Source: Paenibacillus paeoniae | GTDB lineage: Bacteria > Bacillota > Bacilli > Paenibacillales > Paenibacillaceae | Assembly: GCF_003388735.1 (NCBI RefSeq) | Contig: NZ_QUBQ01000001.1 | Coordinates: forward strand, 1-64,000 | Length of the DNA stretch: 64,000 nucleotides | Direction: 5' to 3' | Shown here: positions 33,429 through 42,055 of the stretch, in pieces | How the letters are laid out: each line of letters starts with the position of its first letter | Position numbering within the stretch: the stretch's first letter is position 1 | Translations under genes and position numbers: made by a program | Notes under the pieces: generated by a model | What the model saw: only the letters and a program-made list of their open reading frames with translations | What the model was told of the DNA's origin: nothing | The model's database searches: none

Positions 33429-35183
33429 ATGATCACTTTCGATAATTACAGCTGCACGTATTCGTCGGGAAAGTCGATGCTGCATCAATTGAATCTGAGC
33501 ATTAGACCCGGCGAATTTGTGTTTGTCACAGGGCCAAGCGGCGGCGGGAAGTCAACGCTTTGCTTTTCGATCAACGGATTGATTCCGCATGAAACAGAAG
33601 GTTCCGTGTGCCAAGGCAGTGTGACGGTGGACGGGAACCGGGTACAGGATGTGTATCCGAGTGATCTCGTCTCTGTAGTCGGGACGGTGCTGCAAGACCC
33701 GGAGTGGCAGCTTGTCAGGGGCACGGTGAAGGAAGAACTGACTTTCGCGCTTGAAAATATGGGCTACCCCACTGACGAGATTGATCGGCGCTTGGAAGAA
33801 GTTGTGGATAGAGTAGAGATCCAATCACTGCTGCTGCGCTCAACACTGGACCTATCCGGCGGTCAGAAGCAACGGGTGGCGATTGCTGCCTGTCTAATGA
33901 CGAAACCGAAGGTCATTGTACTGGACGAGCCCACCGCGGAGCTTGATCCGCTTGGTAAAGAGATGGTGCTGGATACGATTCGCCAGCTGCATCAAGAATG
34001 GGGCTATACGATTGTATTTGTCGATCATAATCTAGATGTGTCTATGCCCTATGTTGATCGGGTGATTGTGGTGTCGGAAGGGAAAATCGTAGCGGACGCG
34101 CCCCCAAGCCTGCTGTATGATGATCCGCTTGTTCGTGAATGGCTGCCGATGCCTCAGGTGGTTGAACTGGCCCGCAAGCTGGGTGTGAAACTAGAAGATG
34201 AACAGTATGGCGAACGCGATCCGCTAACCGTGGAAGAGCTGAGGAAGGCATTGTCCGATAGAGGCGTCATCCGCCCTGATCCTCCAAAACGGCTTACGAA
34301 TCATAAGTCTGAAGCAGGGGCAGTACCCGCTGGTGAAGCGCTTCTTGAGCTGAAGAACATCACGTTCCGCTATCGCAAACAGGAAGATGAGATGACGATC
34401 AAACCGCTGAATCTCCGGATCGGCAGAGGCGAATTTGCAGCAGTCATCGGGCGAAACGGTGCGGGAAAGTCCACCCTCTGCAAGCTGATAACGGGCCTAT
34501 TAAAACCGCATGGTGGAGAGCTGCTTATTGACGGCAAGCCTTCAAGCGAGCTTCAGGCTGACCAGCGCGCGCGTCATATCGGCTTTGTTTTTCAAAACCC
34601 GGACTATCAATTTGTCCGTCGTACGGTGTATGACGAAGTCGCATATGGATTAAGCGTTCAGAAGCTGCCAGCCGCCGAAATCGATGCGCGTGTCAAAAAA
34701 GTGACCAAGCTGCTGCAAATCGATAAGTATTTGCAGGAGCATCCCCATTTCTTGAGCCGGGGCGAACGGCGCAGAGTTGCGATTGCCTCCATACTGGTCA
34801 TGCAGCCGGAAGTGATCATCCTGGACGAGCCGACGACAGGGCTTGATTCTGTACGGTGCAGAGAGATGATGGATTACATTACCGAGCTTTGGCGCCAAGG
34901 GCATACGATTATTATGCTTACACATGACATGCGGGTGGTAGCAGATTATATTCCACGCACGATAGTACTGTCCCAAGGACAGATTGTATGGGATGCGCCT
35001 ACTCGAGAAGTCTTCTCGAAGGGAAAAGAGCTGAAACCCTATCATATTACGCTTCCGCCAGTAGTTGAGCTGTCGCATATCTGGGGCTGGACACAGATTG
35101 CACTCACCTCCGAAGAATGGGTGGAGACCTTATCCATTCCTGAGCTGCGAGAGACTGTTCCCGGCGGAGGAGGAGTCGTATGA
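33429..35183 (+). CDS. ECF transporter ATPase with both A subunits fused
   Basis: 584 residues containing two complete ABC domains: Walker A GPSGGGKST (~40) with signature LSGGQKQRV and Walker B VIVLDEPTAE; and Walker A GRNGAGKST (~345) with signature LSRGERRRV and VIILDEPTTG. In most species EcfA1 and EcfA2 are separate; here they are one chain, a known variant. The short hinge lies at ~285-310. The gene overlaps the following MBL gene by ATGA. Confidence 0.92.
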   Translation: MITFDNYSCTYSSGKSMLHQLNLSIRPGEFVFVTGPSGGGKSTLCFSINGLIPHETEGSVCQGSVTVDGNRVQDVYPSDLVSVVGTVLQDPEWQLVRGTVKEELTFALENMGYPTDEIDRRLEEVVDRVEIQSLLLRSTLDLSGGQKQRVAIAACLMTKPKVIVLDEPTAELDPLGKEMVLDTIRQLHQEWGYTIVFVDHNLDVSMPYVDRVIVVSEGKIVADAPPSLLYDDPLVREWLPMPQVVELARKLGVKLEDEQYGERDPLTVEELRKALSDRGVIRPDPPKRLTNHKSEAGAVPAGEALLELKNITFRYRKQEDEMTIKPLNLRIGRGEFAAVIGRNGAGKSTLCKLITGLLKPHGGELLIDGKPSSELQADQRARHIGFVFQNPDYQFVRRTVYDEVAYGLSVQKLPAAEIDARVKKVTKLLQIDKYLQEHPHFLSRGERRRVAIASILVMQPEVIILDEPTTGLDSVRCREMMDYITELWRQGHTIIMLTHDMRVVADYIPRTIVLSQGQIVWDAPTREVFSKGKELKPYHITLPPVVELSHIWGWTQIALTSEEWVETLSIPELRETVPGGGGVV

Positions 35184-36013
35184 ACCAGGCATTTCGTATG
35201 ATGATGCTCGGTGTCGGTAATGGATTTGTAAAGTCCACTTATCATAATAATGCGCTGCTGGAATGCAACCGCCGCCGCTATCTGATTGATTGCGGTGCGC
35301 TTGCTTGGCATAGCTTGTATGAACTCGGACTCCGATTCGAGGATATTGACGGCATTTTTATTACACATTTGCATTACGATCATTGCGGAGGGCTGGATGA
35401 AGCCGCTTTGTATGGAGTCTATGCTGCCGGACGTAAGATGAAGCTCTGGCTCCCTGCTCCCTTACAGCACACTTTATGGGAACAGCATTTGCGCGGAACA
35501 TTGGAGAATGTCGCAGACGGAAAAACATCGTTAGAGGACTATTTTGATATACAGACGGTCGAAGAAGGAGAGCCTTTTTGGCTAACGACCGACAGAAGCG
35601 CTGATGGTGTTGGCGTTGGTGTTGGCGTTGGTGATCGTGAAGCTAGTGATGGCACTGGTACTGAAGCAGAGCGCCCGCCGCTCTCCATGCGCTGGATGTC
35701 CACATCCCACGTACCATCCAAGTTCAGCTGCTCGCTCGTCATTGACAACCGCTTATTTTACAGCGCGGATATGGTTGCGGATGCAGATCTGATGATGAGG
35801 GTCCATCAAGAAGGAATTACGGACTTTTACCACGATTGCAGCTTTGATTCTAGTCCCGTCCATGCCAGCTTTGAAGCGTTATGCCAATACCCTGCGGCCA
35901 TTCGCCAGCATACCTATTTAATGCATTACGGTGAGGCACCGAGGGAACTTGGGGAGGATGCGCTGTGCGGAATGAAGCTGCTTAGGCAGCATGAATGGCG
36001 CACATGGTCGTAA
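35180..36013 (+). CDS. Metallo-beta-lactamase-fold hydrolase
   Basis: 277 residues, MBL fold with the metal motif THLHYDHCGG (His63, His65, Asp67, His68) and later ligands in TSHVPSKF, YSADMV and MHYGEA. It is similar in layout to RNase Z/phosphodiesterase-type members. A Gly-Val repeat at ~143-150 is encoded by a hexanucleotide microsatellite (GTTGGC/GTTGGT at ~35605-35632) and forms a surface loop insert. It overlaps the ECF ATPase gene by 4 nt, so it belongs to the operon and may act on the imported solute. Confidence 0.85.
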   Translation: MNQAFRMMMLGVGNGFVKSTYHNNALLECNRRRYLIDCGALAWHSLYELGLRFEDIDGIFITHLHYDHCGGLDEAALYGVYAAGRKMKLWLPAPLQHTLWEQHLRGTLENVADGKTSLEDYFDIQTVEEGEPFWLTTDRSADGVGVGVGVGDREASDGTGTEAERPPLSMRWMSTSHVPSKFSCSLVIDNRLFYSADMVADADLMMRVHQEGITDFYHDCSFDSSPVHASFEALCQYPAAIRQHTYLMHYGEAPRELGEDALCGMKLLRQHEWRTWS

Positions 36014-36130
36014 GGAAAGACAGTTAGAGGAGACGACAAGAGAAAGAAACCAAAGGTCGAGCAGGAATGAAGCGGAAGCGGGTCCCAAGGTTCGCCACAA
36101 GTTATATAGATAGTTTTAGGAGGAACAGGT

Positions 36131-36844
36131 GTGACGAAGATGAATTTCCCGTACATGACTATGCCTTTGCCGGAATGGCTCGGGCCTGTCGTAGCCAAAG
36201 TATTCGCTAAGATGTGCGATGATACGACTGGCCATGATTTTTTGCACGCGGTACGAGTGATGGAGCTGGCTGTGAGGATTGCGGATGAACTGCACGCCGA
36301 TGCAGATATCGCTGCGGCAGCCGGACTCATGCATGATTATTATCGAAAAGAAGAGAAGAAAACGGGCCGATTGCATTTTGGCCCGGAGGCGATAGCCGAC
36401 CTGCGCGGGGAGTTCGGTCCGCTGATGATTCCTGAGATCGGGGAGAAGAACTTCGATACAATTCTGGATGCCATCGCGCTTCACGAAAGCTATAGCGCTG
36501 ATGTCGCTCTCTCGTTGGATGCGCAGATTTTGCAAGATGCAGACCGGCTGGAAGCGCTGGGTACGGTCGGGGTCGCCCGCACCTTTATGTTCGGAGGAGC
36601 ACATGGTCTCCCTATGATTGAGATGGAGCGGGAGACGACAGCTGTTGAATTCAATCCACACGTTGCCCCATATGGTTCGGTCCATATGCACTTCTATGAA
36701 AAGCTTCTAAAGCTTGCAGATGGCATGCATACAGCACCCGGGAAACGGATGGCTGCACAGCGACATCAGGTGATGCTCTCCTATTTACAACAATTCGAGA
36801 ACGAGCTGGGGCTTACCTTGCCTACAGTAATCAACGGGACGTAA
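36131..36844 (+). CDS. HD-domain phosphohydrolase
   Basis: 237 residues of the HD superfamily (YedJ/YfbR-like metal-dependent hydrolases). Motifs: GHDFLHAVRV (first His), GLMHDYYR (HD pair), ALHESYS and DADRLEALGTVG. Such enzymes hydrolyse nucleotide or other phosphate esters. GTG 36131 follows TTAGGAGGAACAG. It is ~115 nt behind the MBL gene and before a terminator, so it is probably the last gene of the Nudix-Crp-ECF operon. Confidence 0.85.
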   Translation: MTKMNFPYMTMPLPEWLGPVVAKVFAKMCDDTTGHDFLHAVRVMELAVRIADELHADADIAAAAGLMHDYYRKEEKKTGRLHFGPEAIADLRGEFGPLMIPEIGEKNFDTILDAIALHESYSADVALSLDAQILQDADRLEALGTVGVARTFMFGGAHGLPMIEMERETTAVEFNPHVAPYGSVHMHFYEKLLKLADGMHTAPGKRMAAQRHQVMLSYLQQFENELGLTLPTVINGT

Positions 36845-36880
36845 TACGCAAGACACTGCGCGCCCAACAGCACACCATAA

Positions 36881-36908
36881 TAAAGCCTTGGTCAACAAGG
36901 CTTTTTGT
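36881..36908 (+). terminator. Rho-independent terminator
   Basis: AAGCCTTG/CAAGGCTT with loop GTCAA followed by TTTTG ends the ECF operon. Confidence 0.88.
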
Positions 36909-37009
36909 GGCTATTCATATTTTGACTAGAAGAGACTGTTTTCATAAGCTTGATGGATAAGAGAACGATAAGTATGACAGTAAGAAGCGGGAACATCCTT
37001 CGACAAGTC

Positions 37010-38050
37010 CTAAAATCGGGAGAGCCGACAAGCCTCTAGTTCGGATTTTGGTTCCCGATCGATTAATTCACTTGCAGCCAGACGTGCAATAAGCGGTGCC
37101 AGCGTAATCGCAGAATGCATCACCGTCAGATAAAGTCCCTTTATATGATCATCGAAGCCTACGATTGGATAGCCGTCTTCGGGCATAGGTCTCATCCCGA
37201 CTTTGATGCTTTCCAATTCTAATTGCTCTCCGCCCTTCAGACTGCGACGCAAAGTCTGGAATGCACGCTTACCGATTGCCTCGGGTCCGTTTTCCTCCGA
37301 CTCATCGATATAATCTTCCGCAGCCAGCATGGTATGATCCGTCAGTTGACGCGCTTCAAATTGCGCATTTGAGATTAACGTGTGGATTAGTCTATGTACA
37401 GATTTCATCCGAATCAAAATGGAGGGCGATGCCGTTACCGGTACAGAAAGACCTATTGGCTCACAAAGTTCGGTGACATTCGTGCCGGAGGCCAATACCA
37501 CGACATCCGACTCCAGAAAACCCTTGGATGTATGAATGCCAATCAGATGGGAGTTTTCTTGCTGCAACTGCGTAGCGTTGGTATCGAACTGAATCTTTGC
37601 TCCATACTCCTGCGCTTTGTTCAACAACAGCTCCGTTACCTTGATTGGATCCAATGCGCCTTCTTCACTGGCAAACATCGCTTCATCCGGATATTCCTTC
37701 AGATGCGGTTCCAATACCTCAAGCTGCTCTCGGTTTAATTGTTGAAAGCGGAAATTCTCCTCTGGGGTCGAATTGCCCCAAGTCAACGCCCCTTGCCAGT
37801 GGATAGGCAGTTCGGACAGCTCTTGCTGAAGCGCATGGTATTCTTCTACAGCGGCATCGTACAAATGCCTGTATTCGGGAGCGACCCTATGCGTCGTATG
37901 GATCCAGGCAAACGATTTTTCCGTGACTTCACGCGCCGCGGCGGGGTGCCGTTCAATAACCGTCACATCCTGATTTCGTTTGGCTAGTTGATAGGCTAGG
38001 GATGCGCCGACAATTCCTGCGCCAATAACCACGATTTTTTGTCTACTCAT
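37010..38050 (-). CDS. FAD-dependent amine/amino-acid oxidoreductase (DAO family)
   Basis: 346 residues. The dinucleotide-binding motif VVIGAGIVGASLAYQLA is at the N-terminus, and the second FAD-contact segment GMRPMPEDGYPIVGF is near the C-terminus, as in the D-amino-acid oxidase/glycine oxidase family. These enzymes oxidise amines or amino acids in the cytosol. Substrate is unknown. Single-gene unit on the minus strand, facing the ECF operon. Confidence 0.87.
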   Translation of the reverse strand: MSRQKIVVIGAGIVGASLAYQLAKRNQDVTVIERHPAAAREVTEKSFAWIHTTHRVAPEYRHLYDAAVEEYHALQQELSELPIHWQGALTWGNSTPEENFRFQQLNREQLEVLEPHLKEYPDEAMFASEEGALDPIKVTELLLNKAQEYGAKIQFDTNATQLQQENSHLIGIHTSKGFLESDVVVLASGTNVTELCEPIGLSVPVTASPSILIRMKSVHRLIHTLISNAQFEARQLTDHTMLAAEDYIDESEENGPEAIGKRAFQTLRRSLKGGEQLELESIKVGMRPMPEDGYPIVGFDDHIKGLYLTVMHSAITLAPLIARLAASELIDREPKSELEACRLSRF

Positions 38051-38155
38051 TAACTACTCCCCCTTGCCCGCTATTATATCATAGCTATATGCGTCGGCTT
38101 TTCGAGGGTGTTGATTGTGACTCATGTATGCGACTTATTTAGTGAAGTCTGTAGG

Positions 38156-38605
38156 TTACTTTACTGCCTTGTACTTTCTGTATGAAGCCATTCTCCAAAC
38201 CGTGATATAACTGAGCATAACCATGTTCATAAGGAAGTTTGAAGTATCCACATCATTTGACAAAAAGTGACCATGGAAAATTAAGCGAATGACGAAAAAA
38301 GATATGAGTATAATGAACAATGTTTTATTACGCTGAATAAAGATTTCACCTGAGCGTTTTTCAAAGTTTGTTGTCATAATCAATGGAATCGATAATACGA
38401 TCCCTATTCCAAAAGCATATATATAGTGACTATTTACTACGTGTAATTTGGGATCTAAGAGTTGAAATAATGAAGTTGACACATACAAAATAGGTAACAA
38501 TAATGAAACCCCTGATTTAATCGGCACGCTCATCCTGCGCCTTAATCCATTGAAAATCAAAATGAAAATAGCAATAGAAATGATAGTTGCAATAGTGGCA
38601 TTCAT
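38156..38605 (-). CDS. CcdC-like (DUF1453) membrane protein
   Basis: 149 residues with four or five membrane helices. The block GIVLSIPLIMTTNFEKR followed by IFIQRNKTLFIILISFFVIR matches the CcdC family (Bacillus CcdC, accessory to cytochrome c biogenesis by gene neighbourhood; function unclear). Start ATG 38605. It stands alone here, with no ccdA nearby. Confidence 0.7.
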   Translation of the reverse strand: MNATIATIISIAIFILIFNGLRRRMSVPIKSGVSLLLPILYVSTSLFQLLDPKLHVVNSHYIYAFGIGIVLSIPLIMTTNFEKRSGEIFIQRNKTLFIILISFFVIRLIFHGHFLSNDVDTSNFLMNMVMLSYITVWRMASYRKYKAVK

Positions 38606-38757
38606 ATAGTTACTTGCTCCTTAGTTGATTTTTGGTTTGGTAACAATATTTCCATTCGGATGAGTGAATAAACACTAAAGAACCTAATGAGGTGAGTTAA
38701 TAAGAGTTCGCACGATTTGAATCAGAGGAGGGGATTCGTACATTTCCTACATAATGA

Positions 38758-38786
38758 ACAAGGCCAACCTAAAGGTCAGCCCTGTC
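38758..38786 (-). terminator. Terminator hairpin of the TraB-domain gene
   Basis: On the minus strand GGGCTGACCT pairs with AGGTTGGCC, followed by TTGTT. It is a variant of the hairpin at 17636-17670. Confidence 0.6.
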
Positions 38787-38812
38787 GTGTCTTAACAATG
38801 ATTATATAAGTG

Positions 38813-40072
38813 CTACTGTCTTACCAGCTTAAAGCCTTCCTTCTCCAGCAATGTAACCATACCCATATCTCCCAGCAGATGCAGCGATCCAACTCCAATA
38901 AAATACGTTTCTTTTTTATCGCTGTTTAAGTACCCTTTAATCTTCTCGACCATAGGTACATTGCGGTCATCCATTTGGGCTTTGACCCATTCAGCATCCC
39001 AGCCGATAAATTTGGACGCTTCAGCCAAGGCGTTATAATCGCCTTCACTCCACATTTTAGCCAATACATCTACCGATACATCTGGGGTAGGCGGGTTCGG
39101 AGAACCTGGCTCCAGAGTTTGAAGCAGTAATCTTTCATTCAACGAGTCAGAGAAATTGTCCATCGCCTGAAACTGGAGATCCATATTTTCAAGTGAAATA
39201 ACCGGTTTTTTAGCTTGATGGGCTTTCGCAATCAGGTATATGTCAATACCCATATCCTGTTTTTGCTCGCCTTGTGAGCTTTTAATAAATAGAATTTGTT
39301 TCTCGACGAACCATGTTTTAAAATGATCGAAGCTATTTTCAGGAAGTCCCTGTTCTTTCAAAAATGCTGCAACTTTTTTATAGGTTTCTGCGGAGATATG
39401 ATCCTGCAGCTTTGTTCCGTCTTTATAAACACTCAGCTCGGCTATCCGTTTCTTCGATTCCTCAGAAGCGCCCTTCATAAGATCGACTTCTACACCCAAG
39501 TAATCAGCAGCGTTGAACGCATTCTCAATTTCCGGGCGGAGCGGATACATATTTTCATCGGCTAGATGCATAGTGCCAAGCAGATACACCGTATTGCCCT
39601 TATTTTCTATTTTCCATAGAAAACCGCGGCCTCCTTCAGATTGCTGCTTGGAGTTCAGGCTAACCTGGCGCAGTGATGAATCCCAGGCAACCTGATAGCC
39701 TACAGCTTCAGCGACAAAACGGATCGGGACATACGATACATTTCCACTTTGTTTAGGCGTTGCATCTAGCTGAACTGCTTTTCCATTAGCTGTTGCCTTC
39801 TTGCTGCCTATTTGCAGGGAAAAGGAGAAGTCTTCTTTCGTACCGCTAATGGTACGGGATGTTTCGTCCCAATTCCATTTTATGCCCATCTTATCCATAA
39901 GAGGGTGAATCGGGACGAGCGTAATCCCTTTTTCTAAGATCGGCGCAGACTTGCCAAACTGGACTTTCTCCCCATTTAGCTGTATGGACAGGGAATGATC
40001 TGCTGCTTGAATAGTAGAGAATGTCGATGTAAGCAAGGTTAGGAATAGAAGTGAAACGATTATTTTTTTCAT
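38813..40072 (-). CDS. Exported protein: copper-amine-oxidase-like domain plus TraB/GumN domain
   Basis: About 419 residues. A signal peptide (~1-24, ending IQAAD) is followed by the copper-amine-oxidase N-terminal-like domain (~27-145: ITLVPIHPLMDKMGIKWNWD and SYVPIRFVAEAVGYQVAWD), a wall-associated module common in Paenibacillus. A TraB/GumN-type domain follows (~150-415) with paired motifs YLLGTMHLADE and YFIGVGSLHLLGDMG, whose histidines and acidic residues resemble metal protease or pheromone-shutdown proteins. ATG 40072 is chosen since it begins the signal peptide. Confidence 0.86.
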   Translation of the reverse strand: MKKIIVSLLFLTLLTSTFSTIQAADHSLSIQLNGEKVQFGKSAPILEKGITLVPIHPLMDKMGIKWNWDETSRTISGTKEDFSFSLQIGSKKATANGKAVQLDATPKQSGNVSYVPIRFVAEAVGYQVAWDSSLRQVSLNSKQQSEGGRGFLWKIENKGNTVYLLGTMHLADENMYPLRPEIENAFNAADYLGVEVDLMKGASEESKKRIAELSVYKDGTKLQDHISAETYKKVAAFLKEQGLPENSFDHFKTWFVEKQILFIKSSQGEQKQDMGIDIYLIAKAHQAKKPVISLENMDLQFQAMDNFSDSLNERLLLQTLEPGSPNPPTPDVSVDVLAKMWSEGDYNALAEASKFIGWDAEWVKAQMDDRNVPMVEKIKGYLNSDKKETYFIGVGSLHLLGDMGMVTLLEKEGFKLVRQ

Positions 40073-40187
40073 CTGTGTATACAACTCCTTCTAGTTGAAT
40101 AAAAGCTGCCCAATGAATTAGTTGAGTCTGCTCCAACGCCCTGGCTCAACTGCTGGAGCGAATGGCAGGTCTGCATTTTAATTCTGT

Positions 40188-40937
40188 TTATTCGCCTTCT
40201 TCTCCCTTTGAGCGAACGGTCAGATGACCAAACACTTCAAGCAAGTAGTTTATAAATTCCGGCTGAAAGCTGCTTGGAAACTCCATTTCCATCAGTACTT
40301 TTCCCGTTTCGCTTATCCCTAGCTCCTCTAACGGTTGTGCCAGCAGCCGATTGAGGATCTGCTTCAGAGCAAGTCCATGCTCCTGTACAAGCGGATGATC
40401 CGGCTGCAGCCCTTGCTTGGACAAGACGAGCAGATCATTAAACACAATCATAATCTCATGTTCCAAGCTTGCTCCACTCACAAACATAGATTCTACGAAT
40501 TCATCCGGCAGCCGATCGTAGAGCCACTGCTTGAGCTCGCCTTCCTGCTGAATGGCATGAATCATCAGTATAATGAGCTGGGGATCAATCGTATCGTTAT
40601 CTGTAATAATCGCTTTTACCCGTTCAATCGTAGCCAACACGCGCTGGATATGCTGCTGCTTCTGCTGCAGCAGCTCGTATTGCAGCTCCAGTGAGGCTTT
40701 ATAATCCTTGCCGCCCTGCTCCAAATACTTGCCGATGTCATCCAAGGAGAGGTCTAAATATTTTAAGGCCAATATTTGTTGGAGGCGGAACAAGTCCTCG
40801 TCGGTATAAGTACGGTGACCCTGTTCATTGTAGCCGCTTGGCTTAAGCAGTCCCTTTTGATCATAAAAGTCAAGTGTACGTACCGTCGTTGAAGTCAGCT
40901 TGGCGAGCGAACCAATGCTATAATGCGTCTTATTTAT
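40188..40937 (-). CDS. MerR-family transcriptional regulator, paralogue 3
   Basis: About 249 residues, paralogous to 17850 and 28006: HTH GSLAKLTSTTVRTLDFYDQK, GYNEQGHRTYTDEDLFRLQQ, a Gln-rich coiled coil (LLQQKQQHIQ) and the same C-terminal domain (AQPLEELGISETGK). The first in-frame ATG (40976) overlaps the -10 box and cannot be the start. TTG 40946 directly abuts GGGG, too close for use. ATA 40937 sits 9 nt after GGGG, in the position of ATT and ATC in the other paralogues. No CPBP gene is adjacent here. Confidence 0.84.
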   Translation of the reverse strand: MNKTHYSIGSLAKLTSTTVRTLDFYDQKGLLKPSGYNEQGHRTYTDEDLFRLQQILALKYLDLSLDDIGKYLEQGGKDYKASLELQYELLQQKQQHIQRVLATIERVKAIITDNDTIDPQLIILMIHAIQQEGELKQWLYDRLPDEFVESMFVSGASLEHEIMIVFNDLLVLSKQGLQPDHPLVQEHGLALKQILNRLLAQPLEELGISETGKVLMEMEFPSSFQPEFINYLLEVFGHLTVRSKGEEGE

Positions 40938-40961
40938 TCTTCTCAACCCCTTTCTTGCATC

Positions 40962-40992
40962 AGTATAGCGCAGCACGTTACGTTATGCGCAA
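40962..40992 (-). promoter_or_regulatory. MerR-type promoter of merR copy 3
   Basis: On the minus strand -35 TTGCGC and -10 TATACT are 19 nt apart; the spacer begins ATAACGTAACGT as in copy 2, but the right half of the dyad is changed (GCTGCGC). Confidence 0.83.
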
Positions 40993-41053
40993 GCCTGTAT
41001 TTGCTTTTATTAATCAAGTGCAGATTCAAGTGAGATATTCCCATAAATCATGC

Positions 41054-41100
41054 AAAAGAGCCTTCAAAACGACTATGAAAGTGGTTTTGAAGGCTCTTTG
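41054..41100. terminator. Strong bidirectional terminator
   Basis: AAAGAGCCTTCAAAAC pairs perfectly with GTTTTGAAGGCTCTTT over 16 bp. It lies between the merR copy 3 promoter region and the SDR relic and serves the latter on the minus strand. Confidence 0.88.
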
Positions 41101-41113
41101 GTTAATCGACATG

Positions 41114-41548
41114 TTATTGTAATACATATCCGCCATCCGTAAATAATGTTGTACCTGTTGTATAGCTATTGGTCATTAAATAAATAACCGAATGAGCGAT
41201 TTCATTCACATCGCCTACACGTTTTAAAAGCGTCATACCCTCATACGCCTCATAGGCTTCTTTGCGATCCTTCTCCGTTCTTATCGTGCCAGGAGACACT
41301 ACATTGACTCGAATCGGTGCCAACTCAATAGCAAGCGCCTTGCCCAAGCTTTCAATAGCTCCATTACATGCAGCATACGAGGCAACTCCTGATATAGGTC
41401 TTTGACTAGCTGCGCCAGACATCAAGACAATAGAGCCTTCTTTAGCGATATAAGGGAGAGCGTGTTTTGCAGCGTAGTATTGCGGCCAAAATTTATTTTG
41501 AAAGCAGCTCTCTGCAATTTCTTTCTCCGAAGTAATCGGGCCAAGCAC
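41114..41548 (-). pseudogene. Short-chain dehydrogenase relic (N-terminus missing, catalytic Lys lost)
   Basis: 144 codons of an SDR: SIVLMSGAASQRPISGVASY, then the active-site region, VNVVSPGTIRTE and YTTGTTLFTDGGYVLQ. The Rossmann GxxxGxG half is missing; an in-frame TGA precedes the remaining part. The YxxxK motif reads YAACN, with Asn in place of the essential Lys. GTG 41548 has no clear ribosome binding site. I regard it as a pseudogene, although the rest of the frame is still open. Confidence 0.8.
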
Positions 41549-41616
41549 ATAAGCTGCCCCCGGAGTGAATGTGATTCACCTCGATAGCTTTACGTATCAC
41601 GTATTTGCAATAAAGT

Positions 41617-41633
41617 TGCGTAAACGTTTTTAC
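41617..41633. promoter_or_regulatory. LacI/RbsR-type operator 1
   Basis: GCGTAAACGTTTTTAC is close to the LacI-family/CcpA-type dyad. It lies between the SDR relic and the operon, ~435 nt upstream of the lacI-type gene. Confidence 0.55.
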
Positions 41634-41873
41634 AAGGAAATGGTTAAAAATTGAAGCCCTAAATTAGGAAGCAATAAGTAAACACGCCTAGTTTTTAGAG
41701 GAATGCCCGACAGTTAGATTCTAATGAAAGTCATATAAATCTTTCTGAATCATTCTCAATACCGATACTAAGCTTAATTTCGCGTAAGAAAATATGACGT
41801 GTATACCGAAAAACATTCAGATGAAAGTTGAATACTAGACGAATACATAACATATACGTGTTATATAATCAAA

Positions 41874-41889
41874 ATGTAAACGTTTTAAT
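41874..41889. promoter_or_regulatory. LacI/RbsR-type operator 2
   Basis: TGTAAACGTTTTA, an imperfect copy of the dyad, ~170 nt upstream of the regulator gene. Confidence 0.6.
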
Positions 41890-41954
41890 TTAGAATTTTC
41901 TAAAAATAACTATTGAAATCTGATTCATCATGAACTACAATAAAATCAGAAATT

Positions 41955-41970
41955 GCGTAAACGTTTACAT
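41955..41970. promoter_or_regulatory. LacI/RbsR-type operator 3 (perfect dyad)
   Basis: GTAAACGTTTAC is a perfect 12-bp palindrome with the central CG typical of LacI-family operators, ~90 nt upstream of the regulator gene. Three spaced sites suggest repression by looping and autoregulation. Confidence 0.72.
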
Positions 41971-42055
41971 TATGCGAGTGGAAAAATGAACCAATATCGT
42001 TTAATATCAAAGAGAAACATTGAGAAAACGTTATGACAATAAATAAAGAGAGGGG

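Noticed and set aside
40938..40976. Start of merR copy 3 at ATG 40976
   Set aside because: That ATG overlaps the -10 box of the gene's own MerR-type promoter, so it would not be in the transcript.
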